Shown in pieces: positions 57,216 through 64,000 of a stretch of DNA of 64,000 nt (the first letter of the stretch is position 1; each line of letters opens with the position of its first letter). Made by a program: the position numbers and the translations under genes. The DNA comes from Nocardia vermiculata NBRC 100427 (GTDB lineage Bacteria; Actinomycetota; Actinomycetes; Mycobacteriales; Mycobacteriaceae), in contig NZ_BDCA01000005.1 of the NCBI RefSeq assembly GCF_001613265.1, positions 1-64,000 of the forward strand, given 5' to 3'. The notes beneath the pieces are model-generated. The model was not told where the DNA came from. It did no database searches and saw only the letters and a program-made list of their open reading frames with translations.

Positions 57216-60200
57216 TGACCACGACCCGGCGTTTCGTTCGGCCTGCCAGGCCCGAGAAGGGGCCCAAGGCGCCCGCGGTCACCGAGCTGCGGCTCGAGCC
57301 GCCCACCGAACTACCCAAACCCGTTCCGCCCTCCCGGATCCGGATGATCATGCCCGTGATCATGGTGATCGGCATGGGCGGCATGATGTTCATGATGTTC
57401 CGCAGCAGCGGAACCTTCTCGCCCACCATGCTGTTCTTCCCGATGATGATGCTGGTGTCGATGTTCGGCATGATCGGCGGTGGTCTCGGCGGTAACGGTG
57501 GTGGCGGGGCGGCGGGGCTCAACGAGGAGCGCAAGGACTATCTGCGTTCCATCGGCGACAACCGCCGAACCGTACACACGGCCGAGGCCGAGCTCTACGA
57601 GTATCTGCGCCACACCCATCCGGGGCCGGCCGAGCTCGCTCGCCTGGTGGGCGGGAAACGCATGTGGGAGGTTCAGGTTTCGAGCCCGCAGTTCCTGCGG
57701 GTGCGGATCGGGCGCGGGCGCATCGCCAATCAGGTCCGTGTCATCGTGCCGGAGGCCGCGCCGACCTCGGATCTGGACCCGGTCGGTGTGGTCGAGGTGA
57801 CCCGGTTCGCGAAGGCCTATTCCACGGTCGGTGGGATGCCGGTGGCGATCAATCTGCTGTCGGTGCCTCAGGTAGGGTTCGACGGCGATCCGGAGGCGAT
57901 GGCCGCGCTGTTGCGAGCGATGCTCGCCGAGATCGCCGTATTGCACGGACCCGATCAGGTCGCGATCGCCGCGGTCGTCGCGGACCCCGACGCGCCGCGG
58001 TGGAGCTGGCTCAAGTGGCTGCCGCACACCCAGCATCCCAGTGAGACCGATGCGCTCGGGTCCAGCCGGATGGTGTACCGCTCGGTGGGTGAGCTGCGGT
58101 CGAAGGTGCTCGCCGGGCTCAACCGCGGCCCGTTCTCGGCGAATACCCAGCCCACCATGGACCGCACCCATTATCTGCTGATAGTCGACAGCGAGGGGCC
58201 GACGAACGAACGGGACATCTCCGGAATCGATGGATGTACCTGGCTGCGTCCCGGTGTCGGTGAACAGAGTGTGCCGCGTGCGCTGAAATTCCTGGTCGCC
58301 GAGGATCGACGGCTGCAAGAGGTGACCTCCCGGGGGCCGCGCGCGGTGGGCGTCGGTGACACCATGTCGGTCGCCGCGGTGACCGCGGTGGCGCGCAGCC
58401 TCTCCTCGTATCGGCTCTCCAGCGTGGTCGAGGCGGTCACCGCAGATCAGACCAGCGTCGGTACGAGCTGGGAGGACCTGGTCTCGATCGCCGATCCCGG
58501 AGCGGTCCGGGTCGAGCGGCAGTGGCCGCGCCGGCGCGATAGTGACCGCGGGCGGCTCAATATCCCGTTCGGTTACGATCCGACCGGGCAGATGGTCTAC
58601 CTCGACATCAAGGAATCTGCTGAAGAGGGAATGGGCCCGCACGGCATGTGCATCGGCGCCACCGGATCGGGAAAGTCGGAATTCCTTCGCACCATGGTGC
58701 TTTCGGCTGTCGCCACACATTCACCCGACGTGCTGAACCTGCTGCTGGTGGACTTCAAGGGCGGTGCGACCTTCCTCGGCTTCGACCGGCTGCATCACGT
58801 CACCGCCGTGGTGACCAACATGGAGGAGGAAGCCGATCTCGTCACCCGTATGGAGGACGTGATCAGTGGTGAGATGGCACGGCGGCAACGTATCCTGCGC
58901 GACGCCGGAAACTTCGCCAGTGTCGCCGACTACGAGCGGGCCCGGGAGCAAGGGGCACAGCTGGCACCGCTGCCGACGCTGCTCATCATCCTCGACGAAT
59001 TCGCGGAATTGCTCGAACAGCACCCCAATTTCACCAAGTTGTTCGTCGCGATCGGCCGCCTGGGCCGATCGCTGCGCATCCATCTGCTGCTGGCGTCGCA
59101 GAAGGTTCCGGCCAACCGGATGGGTGAACTCGAGGCGCACCTGTCCTATCGGATCGCGTTGCGCACCAACCAGACCAGCGATTCGCGCGATGCCATCGGC
59201 ACCGCAGACGCCTATCACCTGCCGAAGAAGCCGGGCGCCGGATATCTGCGGGTCGGCTCGGGTGACCTGCAACGATTCCAGGCGGCCTACGTCGGCGGTG
59301 CCTACACCCCGCCAGCCCAGGCGGCCGCGCTGGGCACCCAGCGCGCGCGTCGGCCCGGCGGCGGCTACCGGCCGCCCCAGGCGTTCACGGCGGCCCACAT
59401 CGCGCCGAGCCGCGCCGAGCCGGTCGCCGCACCGGCGCCGGTCGTAGTGGAGCCGGAGGTGCCCGATGCCGAGCCGGTGACCGTGATGGAAACCGTCCTG
59501 CAGCAATTCGCGGGCCACGGTCAGCGCGCGCATTCGATGTGGTTGCCGCCCCTGGGGGTTCCCGCAACATTGGACCGTCTGGCCGGTGCGGTGGAACCCG
59601 GGGTGCTGCAGTTACCGCTGGCCGTCGTCGACAAGCCACGCCAGCAGCGCCAGGACGTGTGGTCGGTGGACCTGTCGGGAGCCGGCGGTCATATGGCTGT
59701 CGTCGGCGGGCCGCAGTCGGGTAAATCGACGGCACTGCAGACCCTGGTCGTCTCGGCCGCGCTCACCCACACTCCCGAGCAGGTGCAGTTCTACTGCCTG
59801 GACTTCAGTGGCGGGCTGTCGGGACTGCGCTCGATTCCGCACGTCGGCTCGGTCGCCGCGGCCCGGGATGTGGACCGCGTCCGGCGCACCTTCGCACTGG
59901 TGACGAATCTGCTGGCGAGCCGGCAATCGATGTTCACCGAGCTCGGCATCGATTCGATGCGTGAATTCCGGCGGCGCCGTAACGACCCGGTCGACTCCGC
60001 CGAGCTGACGAAGTACGGGGACGAGTGCGGTGACGTCTTCCTGGTCATCGACGGCTGGGATATCGGCTTCGCGGTCAACGGCCCGTTCTACGACGACTAT
60101 TCGCCGGTTCTCGAATCTATTGCCGTACAAGGGCTCAACTACGGTATTCACCTGGTTCTCAGTAGCTCGCGCTGGGCGGCGTTGCGTCCGGCTGTCCGGG

Positions 60201-61228
60201 ATATGTTGCAGACCCGCCTGGAGATGCGCCTCGGCGACCTCACCGACACCGTCTTCGGCTCGCACCGCGGTGTGGTCGCCGCGATACCTCCGGACCGCCC
60301 CGGGCGCTGCGTTTCCGGCGAGGCGCTGCATATGCTGACCGCCCTGCCTCGAATCGACGGTGTCGGCGATCCGGAATCCGTTGCCGCGGGGTTGTCCGCC
60401 GCGGGCACGGAATTGACCCGGCGTTACGCAGACCGCCGCGCACCCGAAGTTCGGTTGCTCCCCTCTCAGATCGCACTGGAACGCATCCACGAGGTGATGC
60501 CCCAGCCGGCGTCGCTCGCGCAGTCGCTGCTGGTGCCGTTCGGAGTGCGCGAATCCGATCTCGGCGTGGCCTCGGTGGATTTCGGGCAGTCGAGTCACTT
60601 CCTGGTGATCGGTTCACCCGGGAGCGGCAAATCGACCGTGCTGGCCGCGTTGATGCGCTCGATCGACCGGAACTTCGAACCCGAGCAGGCTCGTGTCCTG
60701 CTGGTCGACTATCGGCGCCAGCATATGGATGTGCTTCCCGACGAACGGCTGATCGGCTATCTGACCAGTGAGCGAGATCTACAGGAAGGACTGCCCGGGT
60801 TCGCGGAGAAGATTCGCAACAGGCGACCGCCGGACGGAGTGACCTCACAGCAGCTCAAGGAACGGTCGTGGTGGAGCGGCCCGGAGATCTTCGTGGTGAT
60901 CGACGATTACCACATGGTTGTGCAACGAGGCATGCTCAACCCGCTGGACCCGTTGAAGGACATCATCGTCGACGGACGCGATACCGGACTGCACATCATT
61001 ATCTCCCGCAATATCGCGCAGGCGGATTCGGCGATGTACGACAACATCATGGGGCAGATCAAGAACCTCAATTCCTCCGGTCTGATCATGGACGGCACCA
61101 AGATGGACGGCATGCTCATCGGTGACGTCAAGGCCACGAAACAGCCTGTCGGGCGCGGGATACTGGTCGAGCCGTTGCATTCGCGCAAGGATCTGGTGCA
61201 GGCCGCCTGGGTACCGGACGACCGGTAA
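57215..61228 (+). CDS. eccC: EccC, FtsK/SpoIIIE-type motor ATPase of T7SS
   Basis: The 1337-residue protein has two N-terminal membrane helices (PVIMVIGMGGMMFMMF; MLFFPMMMLVSMFGMIGG) and three ATPase domains. Walker A motifs are GATGSGKS (about 481), GGPQSGKS (about 831) and GSPGSGKS (about 1133); Walker B regions are LLIILDEFAEL, DVFLVIDGWD and EIFVVIDDYHM. The single-chain form is seen in ESX-2, -3, -4 and -5, whereas ESX-1 has a split EccCa/EccCb. It recognises substrate tails and drives export. It starts 1 base into the eccB stop. Confidence 0.95.
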   Translation: MTTTRRFVRPARPEKGPKAPAVTELRLEPPTELPKPVPPSRIRMIMPVIMVIGMGGMMFMMFRSSGTFSPTMLFFPMMMLVSMFGMIGGGLGGNGGGGAAGLNEERKDYLRSIGDNRRTVHTAEAELYEYLRHTHPGPAELARLVGGKRMWEVQVSSPQFLRVRIGRGRIANQVRVIVPEAAPTSDLDPVGVVEVTRFAKAYSTVGGMPVAINLLSVPQVGFDGDPEAMAALLRAMLAEIAVLHGPDQVAIAAVVADPDAPRWSWLKWLPHTQHPSETDALGSSRMVYRSVGELRSKVLAGLNRGPFSANTQPTMDRTHYLLIVDSEGPTNERDISGIDGCTWLRPGVGEQSVPRALKFLVAEDRRLQEVTSRGPRAVGVGDTMSVAAVTAVARSLSSYRLSSVVEAVTADQTSVGTSWEDLVSIADPGAVRVERQWPRRRDSDRGRLNIPFGYDPTGQMVYLDIKESAEEGMGPHGMCIGATGSGKSEFLRTMVLSAVATHSPDVLNLLLVDFKGGATFLGFDRLHHVTAVVTNMEEEADLVTRMEDVISGEMARRQRILRDAGNFASVADYERAREQGAQLAPLPTLLIILDEFAELLEQHPNFTKLFVAIGRLGRSLRIHLLLASQKVPANRMGELEAHLSYRIALRTNQTSDSRDAIGTADAYHLPKKPGAGYLRVGSGDLQRFQAAYVGGAYTPPAQAAALGTQRARRPGGGYRPPQAFTAAHIAPSRAEPVAAPAPVVVEPEVPDAEPVTVMETVLQQFAGHGQRAHSMWLPPLGVPATLDRLAGAVEPGVLQLPLAVVDKPRQQRQDVWSVDLSGAGGHMAVVGGPQSGKSTALQTLVVSAALTHTPEQVQFYCLDFSGGLSGLRSIPHVGSVAAARDVDRVRRTFALVTNLLASRQSMFTELGIDSMREFRRRRNDPVDSAELTKYGDECGDVFLVIDGWDIGFAVNGPFYDDYSPVLESIAVQGLNYGIHLVLSSSRWAALRPAVRDMLQTRLEMRLGDLTDTVFGSHRGVVAAIPPDRPGRCVSGEALHMLTALPRIDGVGDPESVAAGLSAAGTELTRRYADRRAPEVRLLPSQIALERIHEVMPQPASLAQSLLVPFGVRESDLGVASVDFGQSSHFLVIGSPGSGKSTVLAALMRSIDRNFEPEQARVLLVDYRRQHMDVLPDERLIGYLTSERDLQEGLPGFAEKIRNRRPPDGVTSQQLKERSWWSGPEIFVVIDDYHMVVQRGMLNPLDPLKDIIVDGRDTGLHIIISRNIAQADSAMYDNIMGQIKNLNSSGLIMDGTKMDGMLIGDVKATKQPVGRGILVEPLHSRKDLVQAAWVPDDR

Positions 61229-61237
61229 CGACGACAC

Positions 61238-61253
61238 TTCCCACGATTGGGAA
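61238..61253. promoter_or_regulatory. TTCCC-N6-GGGAA palindrome, site 6
   Basis: TTCCCACGATTGGGAA begins 9 bases after the eccC stop (61228) and ends 59 bases before ATG 61313 of the PE gene. It marks a separate promoter for the PE-PPE-esx-esx-espG unit, as substrate genes are needed in larger amounts. Confidence 0.65.
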
Positions 61254-61312
61254 TGGCCTAGCGTTCTTGCTGTATCCGCTCGTAAGCGGCGGTATCGGTC
61301 GTAGGAGAGGTC

Positions 61313-61633
61313 ATGTCTTTCAGCGCCAGTCCTGAAAACTTTCCGGGTCTCGCATCGCAGATAAACTCCACCGCAACGGGTCTGGTTTCATCGTTGGGTG
61401 CACAGGCACCCGCGTGTGTACCGGCCCCGCCCGGACTCGATGATGTGAGCGCTTTGATTCCGAGTGTCTTCTTCCCCTGGGGTGAAGGCTTTTTCACGTG
61501 CACCGCGCACGGTGCGGTGTTGCAGACCGAGGCGTCGGCGACCATGCCGCAAGTCGGTGCCGCCTACTCGGGCGAAGATATCGTCAGTGGCGCCACCGTC
61601 ACATCGTCGGCTGCCACGCTGAGCGAATACTAG
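61313..61633 (+). CDS. PE family protein
   Basis: The 106-residue protein is a short PE protein: MSFSASPENFPGLASQINST, the PPGLDDVSALIP turn, then MPQVGAAYSGEDIVSG with the T7SS signal YSGED (YxxxD). PE proteins pair with PPE proteins into helical bundles and are exported by ESX. GGAGAGG precedes ATG 61313. It is 28 bases before the PPE gene, the usual order. It lacks the classic Pro-Glu at residues 8-9 (it has SPEN), so PE is the family, not the exact motif. Confidence 0.8.
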   Translation: MSFSASPENFPGLASQINSTATGLVSSLGAQAPACVPAPPGLDDVSALIPSVFFPWGEGFFTCTAHGAVLQTEASATMPQVGAAYSGEDIVSGATVTSSAATLSEY

Positions 61634-61661
61634 GCACCGGACGCAGAGCTGGGCTGACACC

Positions 61662-63035
61662 ATGCTGCCCTTCGATTTCGCAGCGCTACCGCCCGAGGTG
61701 AACGTCGGACGGTTACTGGCCGGCGCTGGAGCGACACCAATCCTCGAGACCGCCGTGTCCTATGCCAAGCTGGCGGCGGATCTCACCTCGGCGGCCGCCG
61801 CCACCACCGGTATGGCTGCCGATATGACCGGTTCGTGGCAGGGGATGTCCGCCGAGCAGGCTCGGGCGGCATTCGGCAAACATGCGACGTGGTTACAGGA
61901 ACAGGCGGCGATCGCGACCGGTGCGTCCGCGGCCGCCGCCGACGCCGGCGCGGCCTTCCTCGGGGCGCGCAGTCTCATGGAGTTGGTAGCCGCTCAGTTG
62001 GCGGAGAACCGGGCCGAGCAGACGGTATTGCTCGGCGCCGCTACGACGCCGGTGGGGATGGGGCTGCTGGCGGCCAACGAAATGCACTACATGGCGATCT
62101 GGGCCGAAGCTGCCGGGGTGATGGCCGGTTACGCCGGTGCGGCGGTTCCCGCGCTGGAGAGTCTCCCGCAGCCACTGACACCACCGCCGATCGTGAGTGG
62201 GCCGGTGCCGCCGCCGACCGACTACAAACTGCCTCCGAGACCGACGGGATGGCAGGGGACTAATACAACTCATGCCAATCCCGGTGGTGGCGGCGGTGAT
62301 TCACACCCGGGTGGTGGATCCGGTTCGTCCGGTGATCATGCCGGCGGCGACCACCCCGGCGGTGACCAGCCGTCGGGCGGATCGCAAGACCCTACCGGTC
62401 CGGGCGACGGACCGCAGGGGCCCGATCCCAGCGGTTCCGGCCTCGAGGACGGATTGACCGATCCGGTGTCTCCGGACGACCCGCTGTCGTCGATGCCCGA
62501 CTATTACGGCGGTGAAGACGGATACGGCGCCGACGATTCGTGGTCCGGACAGGACGGCTTCTACGGCACGTCACCCGAATCGTCGACACTGACCGGGATG
62601 TCCGCCGGGGTCGGCGGTGCCGGTGTGGCGTTGTCGATGGCACGCGGCGGCATGAGTTCCATGGCCGGTGCTGCTACCGGATTTCGGATGCCGGGGAATT
62701 GGAACCCGGCGTCGACCCGGGCTTTCGGTGCCGCCCCGGAGGGCCGGCCCACCAGTGCCGCACCACCGCGCAAGGGGCCGCCGCGCGGTGCCACCGCACC
62801 GGCGGCTCGGATGCGGCGCCGCAAGGACGAGGAGCGCAAGTCGAAATCGACGGTCTTCGTTCCTGGTGAACCGATGGAGGTGCCGGTCCTCGAGAAGGCA
62901 CCCGTCATCGGCGTTATCGAATATGCCGGCGAGTACGTCGACGAGGTGGCGCCGGAATCTCGACCCGCGGTCGGAGTGATCGAACACGTCGAAGAGGACG
63001 TGGCGGTCCTGGCTGCTTCTGATCGTCCCCGGTGA
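61662..63035 (+). CDS. PPE family protein
   Basis: The 457-residue protein has an N-terminal PPE domain of about 175 residues: DFAALPPEVNVGRLLAGAGA, the WxG turn in TGSWQGMSAEQARAAFGKHA, and MLLAANEMHYMAI-like helix 5 (residues about 125-140). A Gly/Pro/Asp-rich linker, a Met-rich stretch (ALSMARGGMSSMAGAATG) and a lysine/arginine-rich tail follow. It should pair with the upstream PE protein and bind EspG at its helical tip. The basic tail and FVPGEPMEVPVLEK ending are unusual for PPE proteins. Confidence 0.9.
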   Translation: MLPFDFAALPPEVNVGRLLAGAGATPILETAVSYAKLAADLTSAAAATTGMAADMTGSWQGMSAEQARAAFGKHATWLQEQAAIATGASAAAADAGAAFLGARSLMELVAAQLAENRAEQTVLLGAATTPVGMGLLAANEMHYMAIWAEAAGVMAGYAGAAVPALESLPQPLTPPPIVSGPVPPPTDYKLPPRPTGWQGTNTTHANPGGGGGDSHPGGGSGSSGDHAGGDHPGGDQPSGGSQDPTGPGDGPQGPDPSGSGLEDGLTDPVSPDDPLSSMPDYYGGEDGYGADDSWSGQDGFYGTSPESSTLTGMSAGVGGAGVALSMARGGMSSMAGAATGFRMPGNWNPASTRAFGAAPEGRPTSAAPPRKGPPRGATAPAARMRRRKDEERKSKSTVFVPGEPMEVPVLEKAPVIGVIEYAGEYVDEVAPESRPAVGVIEHVEEDVAVLAASDRPR

Positions 63036-63079
63036 TCGGCACCGAGGTCGTGTAAACCACCACCGGAAAGGAACAAATA

Positions 63080-63460
63080 ATGTCCGGCGAAATGAATGCT
63101 GATCCCCAGGTCCTGATTCCTACCGCCAAAACGGCGTTGGGACTGCAGGGTAATCACGAGGGTTATCTGAAGAGCCTGCTCGGAGTGAAGGACGAGCTCG
63201 AAGCGGCGGTCAAGAGCCAAGGCGCCGGCGGTGCGATTCAGACCACGATGATGGACTCCTGGGAGAAGGGCACCTCCCTGGGACGGTCGCTGCAGGAAAT
63301 CCTCGACACGCTGCTCGATACCGCCAATAAGGTAGACGCAGCCGATATGGACGCCTATCAGCAGTTGATTCGCAACTTGTCGGGTAGCGAGAATGCCGTT
63401 TCGATGGGTTCCGACGGCCAATTCGGGGCCGGCGGGAAGATCAGCGGCGACTGGACCTGA
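63080..63460 (+). CDS. EsxB-like (CFP-10/WXG100) substrate
   Basis: The 126-residue helical protein has the Esx hairpin layout: helix 1 around PTAKTALGLQGNHEGYLKSL, turn at MMDSWEKG (residues 58-64) and helix 2 SLQEILDTLLDTANKVDAAD. WXG appears as W-E-K-G, one residue longer than normal. The C-terminal tail of 30 residues is longer than in CFP-10, and a perfect YxxxD/E is not seen (it has DAYQQLIRN). AAAGGA precedes ATG 63080. It precedes the second Esx gene, as in all ESX loci, and should form a heterodimer with it. Confidence 0.85.
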   Translation: MSGEMNADPQVLIPTAKTALGLQGNHEGYLKSLLGVKDELEAAVKSQGAGGAIQTTMMDSWEKGTSLGRSLQEILDTLLDTANKVDAADMDAYQQLIRNLSGSENAVSMGSDGQFGAGGKISGDWT

Positions 63461-63508
63461 TCAAGCAACCGAAAAAATTCGTCGTATTCTTCTCTCGGAA
63501 GGTAGAAC

Positions 63509-63823
63509 ATGAGCGGCAACATGAAGTACAACTTCGGGGCGGTGGACTCGCACTCCCTGACCTTCGGTTCCATCGTCGGCAGCATCCAGGAAAACAATGA
63601 CGCATTGAAGAGCCTGGAAAAAGGTCTGCGTGAATCGTTCACCGGTGCGGCTGCCGAACAGGGCTGGCAGCCGCAGATCACCGCACTGATGGCCAAGATC
63701 GACGCGTACCGCGCGTCGCTCGAAAAACTCAAGGCGACGGTGCAGAGCGTGGCCGGCGGTGGTGGTCTGATGCAGATGACCGACAAGGATCAGGGCGGGC
63801 GCTTCCTCGCCCTCAAGATCTGA
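63509..63823 (+). CDS. EsxA-like (ESAT-6/WXG100) substrate
   Basis: The 104-residue protein has the ESAT-6 length and helix-turn-helix layout: helix 1 (SIVGSIQENNDALKSLEKGL), turn at residues 44-46 where WXG would be but F-T-G is present, helix 2 (ITALMAKIDAYRASLEKLKA). Another Trp occurs in QGWQPQ. GGAAGG precedes ATG 63509. It is the expected partner of the EsxB-like protein. Confidence 0.85.
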   Translation: MSGNMKYNFGAVDSHSLTFGSIVGSIQENNDALKSLEKGLRESFTGAAAEQGWQPQITALMAKIDAYRASLEKLKATVQSVAGGGGLMQMTDKDQGGRFLALKI

Positions 63824-63825
63824 GA

Positions 63826-64000
63826 TTGGTCACCGCAACCTCGGCGGATGGTCCGATCGCGCTCGAGCTGAATGTCGATGCCGCCCTGCTGCTGAAAGAG
63901 CTGGTCGGCATCGACACCTATCCGCCGGTGCTGGCCCTGATGCCGAATGTGTATCACCTCGACGATCGTCGGCGGGTGCACCAGGCTGTCGAAGCGCAAC
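63826..64000 (+). CDS. espG: EspG, start of gene (cut by window end)
   Basis: From TTG 63826 the frame reads PIALELNVDAALLLKELVGI then DTYPPVLALMPNVYHLDDRR and is open to the window end (58 residues). This is the N-terminal signature of EspG, the cytosolic chaperone that binds the tip of PPE proteins and delivers PE-PPE pairs. It starts 2 bases after the EsxA stop, giving the order PE-PPE-esx-esx-espG. The TTG start has no strong ribosome binding site and is probably coupled. Confidence 0.8.
   Translation, partial: MVTATSADGPIALELNVDAALLLKELVGIDTYPPVLALMPNVYHLDDRRRVHQAVEAQ

Noticed and set aside
61249..61285. Reading GGGAA of the palindromes as an ECF-sigma -35 element
   Set aside because: No CGT-type -10 element at a 16-18 base spacing is present consistently at the six sites.
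1..64000. tRNA, rRNA, CRISPR array, insertion sequence, integrase or attachment repeats
   Set aside because: None could be recognised on either strand; the locus may still be a mobile element, but no end or recombinase is in the window.

Overview
The window is GC-rich actinobacterial DNA. It carries PE, PPE, EspG and other ESX (type VII secretion) genes, a WhiB-type protein, many TetR regulators and frequent GTG/TTG starts. This fits a mycolic-acid-containing actinobacterium, most likely Nocardia or a close relative. I saw no rRNA, tRNA, CRISPR array, insertion sequence or integrase.

Left part (1-27.5 kb): small accessory modules, mostly a regulator next to an enzyme. In order: a TetR/FAD-monooxygenase divergon with a twin operator (209-2552); TetR, secreted protein and gene remnants (2685-4043); an IclR regulator with two cytochrome P450s, one lacking the EXXR motif (4128-7530); a DinB-like enzyme; an unusual glycosyltransferase-P450 fusion divergent from a second glycosyltransferase and an ABC-2 permease that has no ATPase gene nearby (8319-13127); a CtaG / lipoprotein / hemerythrin operon divergent from a ClC antiporter (13149-17651); MarR, membrane-anchored and TetR/DUF4345 genes; a TetR-controlled flavin monooxygenase plus hydrolase operon (20194-23269); then MerR, WhiB-like, ROK and PAS-like genes.

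Right part (27.5-64 kb): one large secretion locus. It starts with a type IV-secretion-like set: VirB8/TcpC-like, small membrane protein, VirB3/PrgI-like, VirB4 ATPase, VirB6/TrbL-like, a degenerate NlpC/P60 protein, an NlpC/P60 hydrolase and a lytic transglycosylase. Next come two glycine-zipper/large-protein gene pairs, an espB-espL-espK-like accessory block, more proline-rich substrates and a second NlpC/P60 hydrolase. It ends with the ESX core eccA-eccB-eccC-PE-PPE-esx-esx-espG, cut by the window end. eccD, mycP and eccE are not in view.

The most interesting observation is that the palindrome TTCCC-N6-GGGAA occurs six times between 27.5 and 61.3 kb. It sits before the T4SS-like operon, in the SLT/glycine-zipper divergent gap, before the EspK-like gene, in the gap of a proline-rich gene and an NlpC gene, before eccA and before PE/PPE/esx. 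This suggests that the T4SS-like and T7SS genes form one regulon and perhaps one machine. The combination recalls mycobacterial conjugative plasmids that need both T4SS and ESX, but no relaxase or VirD4-type coupling protein is visible here.
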